DNA of 64,000 nt from Pseudophaeobacter flagellatus (GTDB taxonomy: Bacteria; Pseudomonadota; Alphaproteobacteria; Rhodobacterales; Rhodobacteraceae), in contig NZ_JAJQRG010000003.1 of assembly GCF_021228235.1 (NCBI RefSeq), positions 124,001 to 188,000 on the forward strand, given 5' to 3'. Below, in pieces: positions 52,601 through 61,970 of the stretch (positions are counted from its first letter, which is position 1; each line of letters begins with the position of its first letter). A model generated the notes under the pieces. It did no database searches. It had not been told where the DNA came from and was given only the letters and a program-made list of their open reading frames with translations. Position numbers and translations under genes: made by a program.

Positions 52601-53439
52601 GCGACGGTATCATGGCCATCAAACCGGGCGGTTCCGGCTCGGTCTTCAAAGGTGAAATTGATCTGGGCCAGTTCCCCCAGTGTAACGATGCGATCGCCGT
52701 TGGTTTTCACTGGTAGCCCGTAGATGTCTTGCACATCATCAAACGAAGAGGGGATCTTGACCGAGAAAGTGCCCTGTTCGGTTTCGACCTCGCCAGCGGC
52801 AATCAGCTGGTTGTTGTTCTGCACCACGTTGATCAGCTCTACCGCTGTGATGTTGTAGGATTCCAGCCGCAGCGGGTCTATCACTACCTCCACCATCTCA
52901 TCACGGTTGCCGGCGATACCAGCCTCCAGCACCGCATCCAGGGCTTCAATCTCATCCTGCAGATCTTTGGCGATCCGCGCCATGGTGCGTTCGGGTACAT
53001 CACCAGTCAGGTTGATGATGACGATCGGGAATTCAGAGAAGTTGATTTCGTTCAGCGAATAGGTTTCGGCCCCATCGGGGAATTCAGCCTCGGCGCGGGT
53101 CATGGCGTCGCGCACATCCGCCATCACGGCGGTCTTGTCCCAACCAAAGTCGAATTCCAGCGCCACCCCGGCATAGCCTTCGGCGGCGGTTGCGCTCATC
53201 TTGTCGAGCCCGTCCAGATCGGCCAGTTCTGTTTCCATCACCTTCACCAGCAGGCTCTCGGCGTCTTCGGCAGAAATGCCGGGAAACGACACCGAGATGA
53301 ACAGAGCCGGGATTTCGATATCCGGTTCGCCCTCTTTGGGTAGGCTGGAATAGGCAAAGCCGCCGACCAGAATGGAGATCATAATAAACGCTATGACCAT
53401 GCGAGCCCTATCAGCGGCCCAGGAGACGACGCCGATCAT
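49627..53439 (-). CDS. RND efflux permease
   Basis: The 1270-residue protein has the AcrB-like duplicated topology of 12 helices and two large periplasmic loops. It is about 200 residues longer than AcrB, through a longer middle segment (around 540-600) and a charged C-terminal tail. TM4 reads LILAVGMLVDGAIVVVEYAD: Asp402 corresponds to AcrB Asp407, but AcrB Asp408 is Gly403. TM10 reads GIVVNNNIVLID, with Asn where AcrB has Lys940. Energy coupling may therefore differ. It overlaps the adaptor gene by ATGA. No outer-membrane factor is adjacent. Confidence 0.93.
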   Translation of the reverse strand: MIGVVSWAADRARMVIAFIMISILVGGFAYSSLPKEGEPDIEIPALFISVSFPGISAEDAESLLVKVMETELADLDGLDKMSATAAEGYAGVALEFDFGWDKTAVMADVRDAMTRAEAEFPDGAETYSLNEINFSEFPIVIINLTGDVPERTMARIAKDLQDEIEALDAVLEAGIAGNRDEMVEVVIDPLRLESYNITAVELINVVQNNNQLIAAGEVETEQGTFSVKIPSSFDDVQDIYGLPVKTNGDRIVTLGELAQINFTFEDRAGTARFDGHDTVALQVVKRKGFNLIDTVDLVKQTLAKAKTKWPPELQAAVTLGTSNDQSRVVGSMVSQLEGSVLTAVALVMIVVLGSLGSRAALLVGFAIPTSFLLCFAFLAVMGVSISNIVMFGLILAVGMLVDGAIVVVEYADKRISEGTGPMHAYVEAAQRMFWPIVSSTATTLCAFLPMLFWPGVPGQFMGMLPVTLIFVLSASLVVALIYLPVMGGLSGRISRVFDHSSAGLRAIAPWWWLRALLVPPTLWGMFAGAMQMLNPSYLLPDGTLPLMGLAAGGVVFIASAFAASITLGATKITRKQRSVQAGYHHTPFGYVIKFIAGNPVMPLVTLAVVAFGIVTVFGKFSENNYGVEFFVESEPEQATAYVRARGNLSLTEQDLMVQRAEQTIMAHPAVINVFSFAGEGGLATGGPSNNQAPADTVGQVQFEIIPWEDRPTQRETWFFGLLTREVTATKFDGNTVIDELNAELAKIPGFFVEINALEQGPGSGKPLHLRIRGDSWEALTTSTLTARAQFDATPGLTLVEDSLPLPGIDWQIDVDVEKAGRYGADVATVGAMVQLVTRGILLDSMRVDSSDEEIEIRVRLPDADRVLSTLDTLKVRTEDGLIPLSNFITRKPVPKLAQISRVDQERYYDVKADVEPGLSSVQVPNANNTGLITLALIKAIPEGMEAKGEIVTAANGTDYTLYELVDADSTDALQAALDEGAKLTLVNANERIAKITEWLETDPLDRRVTWEWTGDQDEQAESGAFLSKAFAGALALMFVILLAQFNSFYNAVLVLLAVVLSTTGVLIGMMVMQQPFSIIMTGTGIVALAGIVVNNNIVLIDTYQEFSQQMPRIEAIIRTAEARIRPVLLTTVTTMAGLAPMMFGISLDFIDGGYSIDSPTALWWKQLATAVVFGLGIATVLTLVVTPSLLSIRVWLSTYLSWLGRLLARLTGGRSGQVAQDMLLEKKARKLPTSEIQWGQLDNPPADTTSESADKPAKSEPDDRRLQAAE

Positions 53440-54683
53440 TGGTTGGCCTCAATGTAGCTGGGGGCGACAGCGACACCCGAGATGACATAATCCTGCCCGG
53501 TGATGATGACATCTGCGGTCTCGGGCAGTCCGGCCACCCAGACGCCATCGGCCTCATCGCGCAACAGCCTGACGGGGACAAAGCCGACGGTTTGGTCCGC
53601 GCGCACAATACGCAGACCCAGCTGACCATTCTTGTTCAGGGTCAGCGCAGATTGCGGCAGTTTATGCGCGCTAGATCCCTGGGCGGAAATGGCAATATTG
53701 GCGGTCTGGCCGTCGCGGATGGCCAGATCAGGATTGGCGACCGAGATTTCAACTTCAAAGGTACGGGTCGCCTGATCGGCCGAGCGGCTGACAAAGGTGA
53801 CCTTGCCCTGGACCTGTGCACCGGTGGCCAGTTCGGCCTTGGCCGGTGCGCCAAGGATCACTCGGTTGACCTGGGTTTCGGGGACAAAGCCAACAACCTT
53901 GATGGTGTCAAGCTGGATCACGGTGGCGCAATGATCTCCTGGCAGCACCAGGCTGCCCAATTCAGCCGTGTCGCTTTCCAGTAGGCCATCAAAGGGCGCC
54001 AGAATGGTCAGTCGTTCGATTTCTTTGCGCGCGGTGGCAACTGCGGCAATGGCCGATTCAATACCTGCACGGGCGGTTTCCAGCCCGCCCTTGGCGCTGG
54101 CCACCCCAGCAACAGCGGCCCGTTCCGCCGCGCGAGAGGCTGCAAGCTTGGTGTCAGAGGTATAGCCCCCCGCCGAGAGTTTCTCAGAGGCGGTAAGGTT
54201 CATCTTGGCTTCGTTCAGCTTGGCGTATGCCTCGTCCAGGCGGGCCTCGGATACGGGCATATTGGCACGGGCTTCGCTCAGCCGGGCCTGCGCTTCAAGC
54301 AGCGCGGCAGGCCGGGTGCCGGGATCCAGCTTGCACAGCACATCGCCCTTGGCGACCTGCACGCCCTTGCGCAGGGGCTCAGAAATCACGGTCGAGGAGG
54401 TCTCGGCCCGCAGATCCACCTGACGGACCGCCTGGGTCATGCCGCGCAGAATTACCGCGCTGTCAAAGACCTGCGCCTTGCTGTGCAGGGCCACCACGCC
54501 AATTCGGTGTTCACCGGGCTCCACCTCTGCCTGTGCCACCTGTTCGGAGGCCGTCGCGGCGGACTCTATCGGTGCCTGCGCCGCTTCTCCGCGCGCAAAG
54601 GCAAGCAGGGTGTCGCGCTGGATGACAAGATAATAAAGTCCAAGTGACACCAAAATCGCAGTTATCAGGGGGATCAATTTCAT
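53436..54683 (-). CDS. RND efflux periplasmic adaptor (membrane fusion protein)
   Basis: The 415-residue protein has an N-terminal membrane anchor (about 3-19), a lipoyl-like half LRKGVQVAKGDVLCKLDP, an alpha-hairpin coiled coil (about 105-200; ARANMPVSEARLDEAYAKLNEAK) and the second half ILAPFDGLLESDTAELGSLV, then the beta-barrel and proximal domains. It bridges the permease to an outer-membrane channel encoded elsewhere. ATG 54683 is chosen over the longer frame to 54776, which is unsupported. Confidence 0.92.
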   Translation of the reverse strand: MKLIPLITAILVSLGLYYLVIQRDTLLAFARGEAAQAPIESAATASEQVAQAEVEPGEHRIGVVALHSKAQVFDSAVILRGMTQAVRQVDLRAETSSTVISEPLRKGVQVAKGDVLCKLDPGTRPAALLEAQARLSEARANMPVSEARLDEAYAKLNEAKMNLTASEKLSAGGYTSDTKLAASRAAERAAVAGVASAKGGLETARAGIESAIAAVATARKEIERLTILAPFDGLLESDTAELGSLVLPGDHCATVIQLDTIKVVGFVPETQVNRVILGAPAKAELATGAQVQGKVTFVSRSADQATRTFEVEISVANPDLAIRDGQTANIAISAQGSSAHKLPQSALTLNKNGQLGLRIVRADQTVGFVPVRLLRDEADGVWVAGLPETADVIITGQDYVISGVAVAPSYIEANQ

Positions 54684-54792
54684 CTCGGGCCTTTCAAATG
54701 GATTTAGTTTAGCAAAGCGCAGGTGCAGAAAACACCAGAGATCCCGCCAGATCTGCTGTGACTTGATAATGGCCATCTAGGCATTGTCCACA

Positions 54793-54810
54793 CTAAACGG
54801 AACAGTTTAG
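54793..54810. promoter_or_regulatory. Candidate TetR-like operator of the RND operon
   Basis: CTAAAC-GGAACA-GTTTAG is a perfect inverted repeat 110 bases upstream of the adaptor start, in the divergent region shared with the TPR gene. Size and spacing resemble efflux-pump repressor sites. No regulator is encoded next to it. Confidence 0.45.
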
Positions 54811-54962
54811 ATCATATTTATTGCGGAAATGTACCGGTTTGCGCCAATTTCCCCCGCAATGGGGCACTTGGCTTGGTGCTACAGGCAGGATATGAGGGGC
54901 AAAAGAGATTATACGTCTGGTCCAAATTTGGCTGCCAGGCGCGCACTTCAGGGGCAAATACC

Positions 54963-55637
54963 ATGAGCGACACTGACAGCTTTATTGATGAGGTTACGGA
55001 AGAGGTGCGCCGCGACCGCCTGTTCGTGATGCTGAAGCGCTATGGCTGGATCGGTGGTTTGGCGGTGGTGATGATCGTCGGCGGCGCGGCCTACCGAGAA
55101 TATTCCAAGGCGCAGGAATTGGCGGCTGCGCAGGCGTTGGGGGATGGCATGATTGCTGCCCTTTCTGCCGATGACGATGCCGCCGCCCGCGCAACGGCTC
55201 TGTCTGGGCTGTCTGCAGAAACGCCGGGTGGTGCTGCGATTCTGGCGATGTTGCAGGCTGGTGCCTTGGCCGAGGCCGATCAGCTTGAGGAGGCAGTCGC
55301 CCGTCTTCAGTCGGTGGCGGTCAATGCAGATCTGCCACTGATTTATCGCCATGTCGCCAGCTTCAAGGCGCTTGGACTGCAACACGACAGTCTGGAAATC
55401 GCCGAGCGGCGCATACAGTTTGAAGCCCTGGCCCAGCCCGGCGCACCGCTTGCGTTGCTGGCGACAGAGCAGTTGGCGCTGCTGGATATCGAAGAGGGTA
55501 ATGCTGATGCGGCACTTGCGCGGCTGAAAGGCATTGTCGAGGACGCAGGTGTTACTGCAGACTTGAAAGAGCGGGCGTCGCAAGTGATTGTGGCTCTGGG
55601 TGGGGTGCTGGACACAGGCGCAGCATCTGAAGGTTAA
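54963..55637 (+). CDS. TPR-like membrane protein (YfgM type)
   Basis: The 224-residue protein has a short cytoplasmic N-terminus (FIDEVTEEVRRDRLF), one membrane helix (about 28-45) and a periplasmic helical-repeat region of about 170 residues, with AILAMLQAGALAEADQLEEAV and LIYRHVASFKALGLQ. It precedes bamB and der, as yfgM does in many proteobacteria. A role near the Sec/outer-membrane assembly machinery is inferred from that order. The frame upstream of ATG 54963 is not supported. Confidence 0.87.
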   Translation: MSDTDSFIDEVTEEVRRDRLFVMLKRYGWIGGLAVVMIVGGAAYREYSKAQELAAAQALGDGMIAALSADDDAAARATALSGLSAETPGGAAILAMLQAGALAEADQLEEAVARLQSVAVNADLPLIYRHVASFKALGLQHDSLEIAERRIQFEALAQPGAPLALLATEQLALLDIEEGNADAALARLKGIVEDAGVTADLKERASQVIVALGGVLDTGAASEG

Positions 55638-55691
55638 CAATAACCGCAGGGGTAATCCTGTGGAAACAAACAACGGGTACGGGGCAGGGTC

Positions 55692-57014
55692 ATGACGGCA
55701 GCTAACTCCTTTTCTTTGGTTCGGGTCTTGCTGTGCAGCAGCGCCCTGGCGCTTGGGCTTACAGCCTGCACCGAGCCAGAGGTGATTTTGCCTGGCAAGC
55801 GCGAAGCGATCCGGCCCGAGCTTGAGGCGGATGTGGTCAATCAGTCGGTGGCGATTTCATTGCCGCGCCAAGTTGCAAATACCACCTGGGCGCAGGGGCA
55901 TGGCAATTCTGAATACCGCACCACGAACCCAGCCCTGGGGGCCGCGCTGCAGCTTGCCTGGTCCGCGCCGATTGGCGCAGGTGATTCCCGCAAGCAGCGC
56001 ATCACCACCCGGCCGGTTGTTGCGGCGGGACGCATCTACACCCTGGACAGCGCCGCGCGGGTTTCTGCCGTGTCGCCTGCGGGGCAGGTGCTTTGGGCCA
56101 GTGATCTGCTGCCTGCACGGGATTCAGAAGGCCAGGCCACCGGTGGCGGTATGGCCTATGCCGACGGGGTTCTTTATATTTCTTCCGGCTATGGGGTGTT
56201 GACTGCTCTGGATGCTGCAAGCGGCAAACAGATCTGGCGGCAGGAACTGGACGCGACCGGTTCGGGTGAACCCAGGGTCAGCGATGGTCTGGTTTATCTG
56301 GTGGCCGGGGATGATACCGGCTGGGCAGTCCATGCCAAGGATGGCCGGATTGCCTGGCAGGTCGAAGGTGCGCCAAGCCCATCGAATGTGCTGGGTGCCC
56401 CGGCGCCGGTGCTGACCAAGGATCTGGTGATCTTTGCCTTTGGATCGGGTGATCTGGTGGCGACCTTCCGCCGTGGCGGGTTGCGCCGTTGGAGCGCCTC
56501 TGTCGCCGGGCAGCGCACCGGGTCTACTCTGGCTCGGATCAGCGATGTTACCGGATCGCCGGTTCTGGTGGGGCAGCGCGCCTATGTGGGTAACCATTCT
56601 GGCCGTACCGTCGCCTTTGACACGGCCAGCGGTGACCGGATCTGGACCGCACAGCAGGGCGCGATCGGCCCGGTTTGGCCAGTGGGCAACAGCCTGTTCC
56701 AGATCAGCGACCGCAACCAGCTGCTGCGGCTAAACGCTGACAGTGGGGAAACTCTCTGGGCGGTTGACTTGCCGGGCTATCTGAAAGACAAACCCGGCAA
56801 GCGCAGCGAAATCGTTGCCCATTATGGGCCACTGCTGGCAGGCGGGCAGATTGTTGTCGCGTCGAATGACGGATTGCTGCGTTTCTTTGATCCGCGCGAT
56901 GGCAGCCAGATCCGCAGCGTCGAAGTGCCCGGTGGTGCCACCGCTGCGCCGGTTGTCGCGGGCAATACTCTTTACGTGGTGACGAGCAAGGGTAACCTGC
57001 TCGCTTATCGCTAA
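55692..57014 (+). CDS. bamB: BamB-type outer-membrane lipoprotein (PQQ-like beta-propeller)
   Basis: The 440-residue lipoprotein has a signal sequence with lipobox LTAC (Cys about residue 25) and then beta-propeller repeats: GRIYTLDSAARVSAVSPAGQVLWASDL, GVLTALDAASGKQIWRQ, GRTVAFDTASGDRIWTAQQG, NGLLRFFDPRDG-like segment near 400. It should act in outer-membrane protein assembly. An extension of about 60 residues precedes the propeller. It lies 54 bp after the TPR gene and 73 bp before der. Confidence 0.9.
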   Translation: MTAANSFSLVRVLLCSSALALGLTACTEPEVILPGKREAIRPELEADVVNQSVAISLPRQVANTTWAQGHGNSEYRTTNPALGAALQLAWSAPIGAGDSRKQRITTRPVVAAGRIYTLDSAARVSAVSPAGQVLWASDLLPARDSEGQATGGGMAYADGVLYISSGYGVLTALDAASGKQIWRQELDATGSGEPRVSDGLVYLVAGDDTGWAVHAKDGRIAWQVEGAPSPSNVLGAPAPVLTKDLVIFAFGSGDLVATFRRGGLRRWSASVAGQRTGSTLARISDVTGSPVLVGQRAYVGNHSGRTVAFDTASGDRIWTAQQGAIGPVWPVGNSLFQISDRNQLLRLNADSGETLWAVDLPGYLKDKPGKRSEIVAHYGPLLAGGQIVVASNDGLLRFFDPRDGSQIRSVEVPGGATAAPVVAGNTLYVVTSKGNLLAYR

Positions 57015-57087
57015 TGCGCAATCGGCTCTAGCCGTGGCCGCATAGATGCGCTATGGGGCGCGTCTCAAACGCTGAAAGTTGGGTCCG

Positions 57088-58557
57088 ATGTCTTTTACCC
57101 TCGCTATTGTGGGCCGTCCAAATGTGGGCAAGTCCACCCTGTTCAATCGCCTTGTAGGCAAAAAGCTGGCGCTGGTTGATGACCAGCCCGGTGTAACGCG
57201 CGATCTGCGCGAGGGCGAAGCCCGTCTGGGGGACCTGCGCTTTACCGTGATTGATACCGCAGGTCTGGAAGATGTCACCGACAATTCCCTCGAAGGGCGC
57301 ATGCGGCGCCTGACCGAGCGGGCGGTCGATATGGCGGATATCTGCCTCTTCATGATTGACGCCCGCACCGGGGTCACCCCGGTTGACGAGATGTTTGCCG
57401 AAATCCTGCGCCGTAAATCGGCTCATGTGATCCTGGCTGCCAACAAGGCGGAAGGCAATGCCGCCGAGGCTGGCGTGATCGAAGCCTATGGCCTTGGCCT
57501 GGGGGAACCTTTGCGCCTGTCCGGGGAACACGGCGAAGGCATGACCGATCTCTATGCTGAACTGGTGCCCCTGGCGGACCAATTCGAGGCGGATGCAGTG
57601 GATCATTCGCCAGTTGTTGATCTCGATATCGAAGAAGACGCAGACTGGGACGAGGAAAACGCCCCGCCAGTGCCGGTGCCAACGCGGGAAAAACCGCTGC
57701 AAGTGGCGGTGGTTGGCCGACCAAATGCCGGGAAATCAACGCTGATCAACAAGATCCTCGGAGAGGACCGCCTGCTGACGGGCCCCGAGGCCGGCATCAC
57801 CCGCGATGCCATTTCACTGCAGATTGACTGGGCCGGTACGCCGATGCGTATCTTTGATACTGCTGGCATGCGCAAAAAGGCCAAGGTGCAGGAAAAGCTG
57901 GAAAAGCTATCTGTCTCTGACGGGCTACGCGCGGTGAAGTTTGCCGAGGTCGTGGTGATCCTGCTGGATGCCGAAATCCCGTTTGAACAGCAGGATTTAC
58001 GGATCGCAGACCTGGCTGAACGCGAGGGGCGCGCCGTGGTGGTTGCTGTCAACAAGTGGGATGTGGAGGGCAACAAGCAAGAAAAGCTCGCCGCCCTCAA
58101 GGAAAGCTTTACCCGGCTGCTGCCGCAGCTGCGCGGTGCGCCGCTGGTGACGGTTTCGGCCAAGACCGGCAAGGGGCTGGACCGTCTGCACGCGGCTGTG
58201 ATGCGGGCGCATGATGTCTGGAACCGGCGTATTCCCACGGCGGCGCTGAACCGCTGGCTGACGGGGATGCTGGAACAGCACCCGCCGCCAGCGCCGCAGG
58301 GCAAGCGGATCAAGCTGCGCTATATGACACAGGCCAAGACCCGGCCACCGGGCTTTGTGGTGATGTGTTCGCATCCCGACAAAATTCCCGCAAGTTATAC
58401 CCGCTATCTGGTCAATGGGTTGCGGCAGGATTTTGACATGCCGGGCACGCCAATCCGCCTGACGATGCGTGGCCAAAACGATAAGAACCCCTTTAAGGGG
58501 CGCAAAAAGGCACCGCCCTCCAAGCTGCGCAAACATATTTCCGGACGCCGCGTCTGA
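57088..58557 (+). CDS. der: Ribosome-assembly GTPase Der (EngA)
   Basis: The 489-residue protein has two GTPase domains: GRPNVGKST (first P-loop, near residue 9) with DTAGLED and NKAEG, and GRPNAGKST (near 212) with [10 protein letters not shown] and NKWD. A C-terminal KH-like domain (about 395-480; [20 protein letters not shown]) follows. It acts in 50S subunit maturation. An acidic linker separates the G domains. The ATG at 57088 is chosen because [12 protein letters not shown] is the usual start. Confidence 0.96.
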   Translation: MSFTLAIVGRPNVGKSTLFNRLVGKKLALVDDQPGVTRDLREGEARLGDLRFTVIDTAGLEDVTDNSLEGRMRRLTERAVDMADICLFMIDARTGVTPVDEMFAEILRRKSAHVILAANKAEGNAAEAGVIEAYGLGLGEPLRLSGEHGEGMTDLYAELVPLADQFEADAVDHSPVVDLDIEEDADWDEENAPPVPVPTREKPLQVAVVGRPNAGKSTLINKILGEDRLLTGPEAGITRDAISLQIDWAGTPMRIFDTAGMRKKAKVQEKLEKLSVSDGLRAVKFAEVVVILLDAEIPFEQQDLRIADLAEREGRAVVVAVNKWDVEGNKQEKLAALKESFTRLLPQLRGAPLVTVSAKTGKGLDRLHAAVMRAHDVWNRRIPTAALNRWLTGMLEQHPPPAPQGKRIKLRYMTQAKTRPPGFVVMCSHPDKIPASYTRYLVNGLRQDFDMPGTPIRLTMRGQNDKNPFKGRKKAPPSKLRKHISGRRV

Positions 58558-58600
58558 TTCTGCGCACAGGGCCAGTAACGCGCCTGCATTTGCCTTTTGA

Positions 58601-58640
58601 AAAATCCCCCGGACCCTTTTGGGTGCGGGGGATTTTGTTT
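58601..58640 (+). terminator. Terminator of der
   Basis: AAAATCCCCC pairs with GGGGGATTTT (10 bp) with additional GGACCC/GGGTGC pairing inside, followed by GTTTTC. Confidence 0.82.
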
Positions 58641-58850
58641 TCACGGCATCAGACCGGGGGGGAGGTAGGTGGGGCTCTCCCCGAAGTTGATTGAATTAAT
58701 CTTTTGCTTTGCTAGGTTAACTCTTGATGCCGAGTGCCGCCGGGCCAGCCTTGGGCGGTATAAGGGGCAGGGGTGTCGATACGACTGTTTTGAATTTTCT
58801 TCGCCTGCATATTTTATCCAGGCGTTACAATGAATATTTATGAGGGCCGC

Positions 58851-59804
58851 ATGGACCTGAGAACCTATACCCGGCGCTATGCCCAGTCGGACAACCGATG
58901 GGCGATTTGCAACTTTCTGGGCACCTTTGCGGTCTATTTTGCCGCGTTATTCCTAGCGATCCGCTTTGCATCCACCTGGTATGTGCTGCTGCCTGCCGGG
59001 GTGGTCTTTGCTTTTGCCGCAGTGCGGCTTTATGTGCTGCAGCATGACACCGGTCACCATTCGCTGTTTGAAACCCGGCGCCAGAATGAATTGGCGGGCC
59101 ATCTGTTGTCGCCCTTCACCTTTGCGCCCTTTGAGGTGATGAAGCAGAATCACAACCTGCATCATGCCAATATCGGCAACCTGGAGCACCGCGAGACCGG
59201 TGAGATTCATACCATGACCCTGGCAGAATGGCAGAAGGCTGGGCTCTGGCAGCGGCTTTGCTATCGGCTATATCGTAATCCCGTGGTGTTGGTGCCGCTG
59301 GGGGCCGCTTTCACCTATTTCATTCGCTATCGCTGGCCCAAGAACAGCAGCCAGTTTGGCGCCCTTGGCGTGATCCTGCACAATATCGCCATCGTGCTGC
59401 TGCTTGGCCTGTTGTACCAGATGGCGGGCAAGCAGGGGGTGGTGATCTGGTTCGGCTTTTCCTTTCTGGGGGGCATGATCGGGGTGTTTCTGGTCTATCT
59501 GCAACATAATTTCGAAGACACATACTGGGACCGACGGCCCGATCTGAACCCGGCAGAGGCTGCCTTGCAGGGCTCTTCCTGTTTGGATTTTGGCTGGTTC
59601 TTCGACTTCGCCGTGGCCAATATTACGCTGCATGATATTCACCATTTCAACGCCCGAATCCCCTGCTATCGGCTGCGAGAGTGCCATTACGGGCTGCCTG
59701 CGGAATATGCGCTGCGGCGGATCAAGTTTGGCGAAGCGCTGCATGCGCTTTCGCTCAAGCTCTGGGATGAAGACAGCAAACGGTTGGTTCCCTTTCCTGC
59801 GTGA
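58851..59804 (+). CDS. Membrane fatty acid desaturase
   Basis: The 317-residue protein has about four membrane helices and three histidine boxes: HDTGHH (about 66-71), HNLHHANIGN (about 100-109) and HDIHHFN (about 257-263). It belongs to the acyl-lipid desaturase/hydroxylase superfamily; the position of the double bond is not predictable. The ATG at 58851 follows GAGGG; an ATG at 58830 is in frame but without a comparable box. The leader region is AT-rich, consistent with its own promoter. Confidence 0.9.
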   Translation: MDLRTYTRRYAQSDNRWAICNFLGTFAVYFAALFLAIRFASTWYVLLPAGVVFAFAAVRLYVLQHDTGHHSLFETRRQNELAGHLLSPFTFAPFEVMKQNHNLHHANIGNLEHRETGEIHTMTLAEWQKAGLWQRLCYRLYRNPVVLVPLGAAFTYFIRYRWPKNSSQFGALGVILHNIAIVLLLGLLYQMAGKQGVVIWFGFSFLGGMIGVFLVYLQHNFEDTYWDRRPDLNPAEAALQGSSCLDFGWFFDFAVANITLHDIHHFNARIPCYRLRECHYGLPAEYALRRIKFGEALHALSLKLWDEDSKRLVPFPA

Positions 59805-59870
59805 TTTTCGGACTAACAGATCGTCCGGCTGGGCGGGGAAGACTGATTTTTGATGAGGAGTACCGCAACT

Positions 59871-60500
59871 ATGCGCGATGTGACCAAATTGTCCGGGGTT
59901 GGCCCGGCCTTGGCAAAAACCTTGCAGGACCATGGGCTGGCAACAATCGACGCGGTTTTGTCAGCCCCCTTGGCGAGCCTGACAACCGTTCCCGGCATCG
60001 GTACCGCCCGTGCTGCGCGATTGAAACGGGCGGCCGAGGCGCATTCGGCAGACGATAGCCCGGTGCAACCCGGCGCAGGGCGTGTTGCGGAAGAGGCGGC
60101 AAAACCGGCAGATAGGCCGGACGCACGGGCCAAGGTACAGCAACAGCTAGGCGAAGAAGATCTAAGCGCAGCCCTGGCGGCTGCCGAAGCCGCGCGCGTT
60201 GTCGCCGAGCAAAAGGCCGCCAAGGCCAAGGCAAAGGCCAAGAAGGCTGCGCGCAAGGCCGAAAGCCTGATGGCGGACTTTGCTGCGGCCAAGGAAAAGG
60301 CCCGTGCCAAGGCGAAAAAGATGAAGGCCGACGCGCGCCGGGCAATCGAGCAAGAGAAAGCCAATGCCAAGGCTGCCCTGGCCAAGCTGGAGCGAAAGGC
60401 GAAGGACAAACCAAAAGAAAAGGACAAGGACAAGAAATCCAAATCCGGGTCCAATAAAACCGGGTCAAAATCGGCAAGCAAAAAGAAATCAAAGAAATAA
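59871..60500 (+). CDS. Helix-hairpin-helix protein with long basic coiled coil
   Basis: The 209-residue protein has an N-terminal helix-hairpin-helix pair (LSGVGPALAKTLQDHGLATI and TTVPGIGTARAARLKRA, residues 5-57), a short linker, then a highly Ala/Lys-rich predicted coiled coil (about 95-180) and a Ser/Lys tail. This combines non-specific DNA-binding modules with a histone-H1-like tail. A nucleoid-associated role is possible but unproven. ATG 59871 is preceded by GAGGAG, and the earlier in-frame ATG at 59850 is not. Confidence 0.78.
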   Translation: MRDVTKLSGVGPALAKTLQDHGLATIDAVLSAPLASLTTVPGIGTARAARLKRAAEAHSADDSPVQPGAGRVAEEAAKPADRPDARAKVQQQLGEEDLSAALAAAEAARVVAEQKAAKAKAKAKKAARKAESLMADFAAAKEKARAKAKKMKADARRAIEQEKANAKAALAKLERKAKDKPKEKDKDKKSKSGSNKTGSKSASKKKSKK

Positions 60501-60592
60501 CGCCCTGATACAGGGCCGCAGCGACAGGCCCCGCCTGGCAATTTTTTCCAGATTTGAACCGGATCATCCCCCCCCTGCAAAGGGGGAAATGC

Positions 60593-60633
60593 AAAGCCGA
60601 GGGTCACCCAGTCCCCTCGGCTTTGTCAATTTT
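60593..60633 (+). terminator. Terminator between the HhH gene and serS
   Basis: AAAGCCGAGGG pairs with CCCTCGGCTTT (11 bp), followed by GTCAATTTT. With the flanking A-rich side it may serve both convergent genes. Confidence 0.8.
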
Positions 60634-60677
60634 ATCTAGGCGGGCTGCGTTCACCCAACGGCATCAGCGCCCCTGGA

Positions 60678-61970
60678 TCAAACCAGATCACCCTCGGCGG
60701 TGAGGGTCAGTCTGTTTCGCAGATATGGGGCCAGAACCTCTGGCAGGATGACAGAGCCATCCGCTTGTTGGCCGTTTTCCAGCACGGCAATCAGGCAGCG
60801 CCCCACTGCCAGACCAGAACCATTGAGGCTATGCACAAACTCTGGTTTGCCACCATCCGCCGGACGGAACCGTGCGTTCATGCGGCGTGCCTGAAAGGCC
60901 CCGGTGGTGGAGACAGAGGAGATCTCGCGGTAGGTATCCTGTCCCGGCAGCCAGGCTTCAATGTCATAGGTGCGCCGCGCGCCAAAGCCCATGTCGCCCG
61001 TGCAGAGCACCACGGTGCGATAGGGTACGCCCAGTTTTTCCAGTAGGCCTTCGGCGCAGCGCAGCATGCGCTTTTGCTCGGCGTCCGATTCCTCTGGGTG
61101 GGTGATCGAAACCATCTCGACCTTTTCAAACTGGTGCTGACGCAGCATGCCGGATGTGTCACGGCCCGCCGAGCCCGCTTCGGAGCGGAAGCACTGGGTA
61201 TGGGCGGTCATGCGGATTGGCAGATCGCTGGCCTCCAGAACATCACCCGCCACCGAATAGGTCAGCGTGACTTCGGAGGTTGGCACCAGCCACCAGCCAT
61301 TGGTGGTTTGATAGCTGTCATCGCCAAATTTGGGCAGCTTATCGGTGCCATACATTGCCTCATCGCGTACCAGAACTGGGGTTTGCACCTCGGTCAGGCC
61401 ATTTTCGTCCACATGGGTATCGACCATGAACTGAGCCAGGGCGCGGTGAATGCGGGCAACCCCGCCTTTAAGGAAAACAAAGCGCGCGCCAGATGTCTTG
61501 GCGGCGGTTTCAAAATCCATCGCGCCTGCGACGCCTTTGATTTCAAAGTGTTCCTTGGGGGTGAAATGCAATTCCCGTGGGGTGCCCCAGCGGTTCACTT
61601 CGACATTGTCATCTTCATCAGCGCCATCGGGCACATCATCGGCGGGCAGGTTGGCAATCCGGGCCAGCATATCTGTCTGCTTGGCCACCAGCTCTTTGGC
61701 TTCTGCCTGCAGGGCGGCAACCATGGCCTTTTTCTCGGCGACTTCGGCGCGCAGGCGTTCAAAGGTTTCAGTGTCGCCCTTGGCCTTGGCGGCGCCAATT
61801 TCCTTGGCCGCCTTGTTCTGTGCGGCCTGGGCCTCTTCGGCAGCCTGGATCTTGGCGCGGCGCGCCTCGTCCAGTTCCAGGATCTGGGAGGACACACCGG
61901 CATCGCCACGCCGCGCCAAAGCGGCGTCAAAAGCGGATGGATTCTCGCGAATTGCACGGATGTCATGCAT
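60678..61970 (-). CDS. serS: Seryl-tRNA synthetase
   Basis: The 430-residue class II synthetase has the N-terminal tRNA-binding coiled coil ([22 protein letters not shown] at its start, then long Ala/Lys/Glu helices to about 110), motif 2 [27 protein letters not shown] and motif 3 [19 protein letters not shown]. The open frame extends far upstream, but ATG 61970 with GAGGAG nine bases before it gives the family length. Confidence 0.97.
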   Translation of the reverse strand: MHDIRAIRENPSAFDAALARRGDAGVSSQILELDEARRAKIQAAEEAQAAQNKAAKEIGAAKAKGDTETFERLRAEVAEKKAMVAALQAEAKELVAKQTDMLARIANLPADDVPDGADEDDNVEVNRWGTPRELHFTPKEHFEIKGVAGAMDFETAAKTSGARFVFLKGGVARIHRALAQFMVDTHVDENGLTEVQTPVLVRDEAMYGTDKLPKFGDDSYQTTNGWWLVPTSEVTLTYSVAGDVLEASDLPIRMTAHTQCFRSEAGSAGRDTSGMLRQHQFEKVEMVSITHPEESDAEQKRMLRCAEGLLEKLGVPYRTVVLCTGDMGFGARRTYDIEAWLPGQDTYREISSVSTTGAFQARRMNARFRPADGGKPEFVHSLNGSGLAVGRCLIAVLENGQQADGSVILPEVLAPYLRNRLTLTAEGDLV

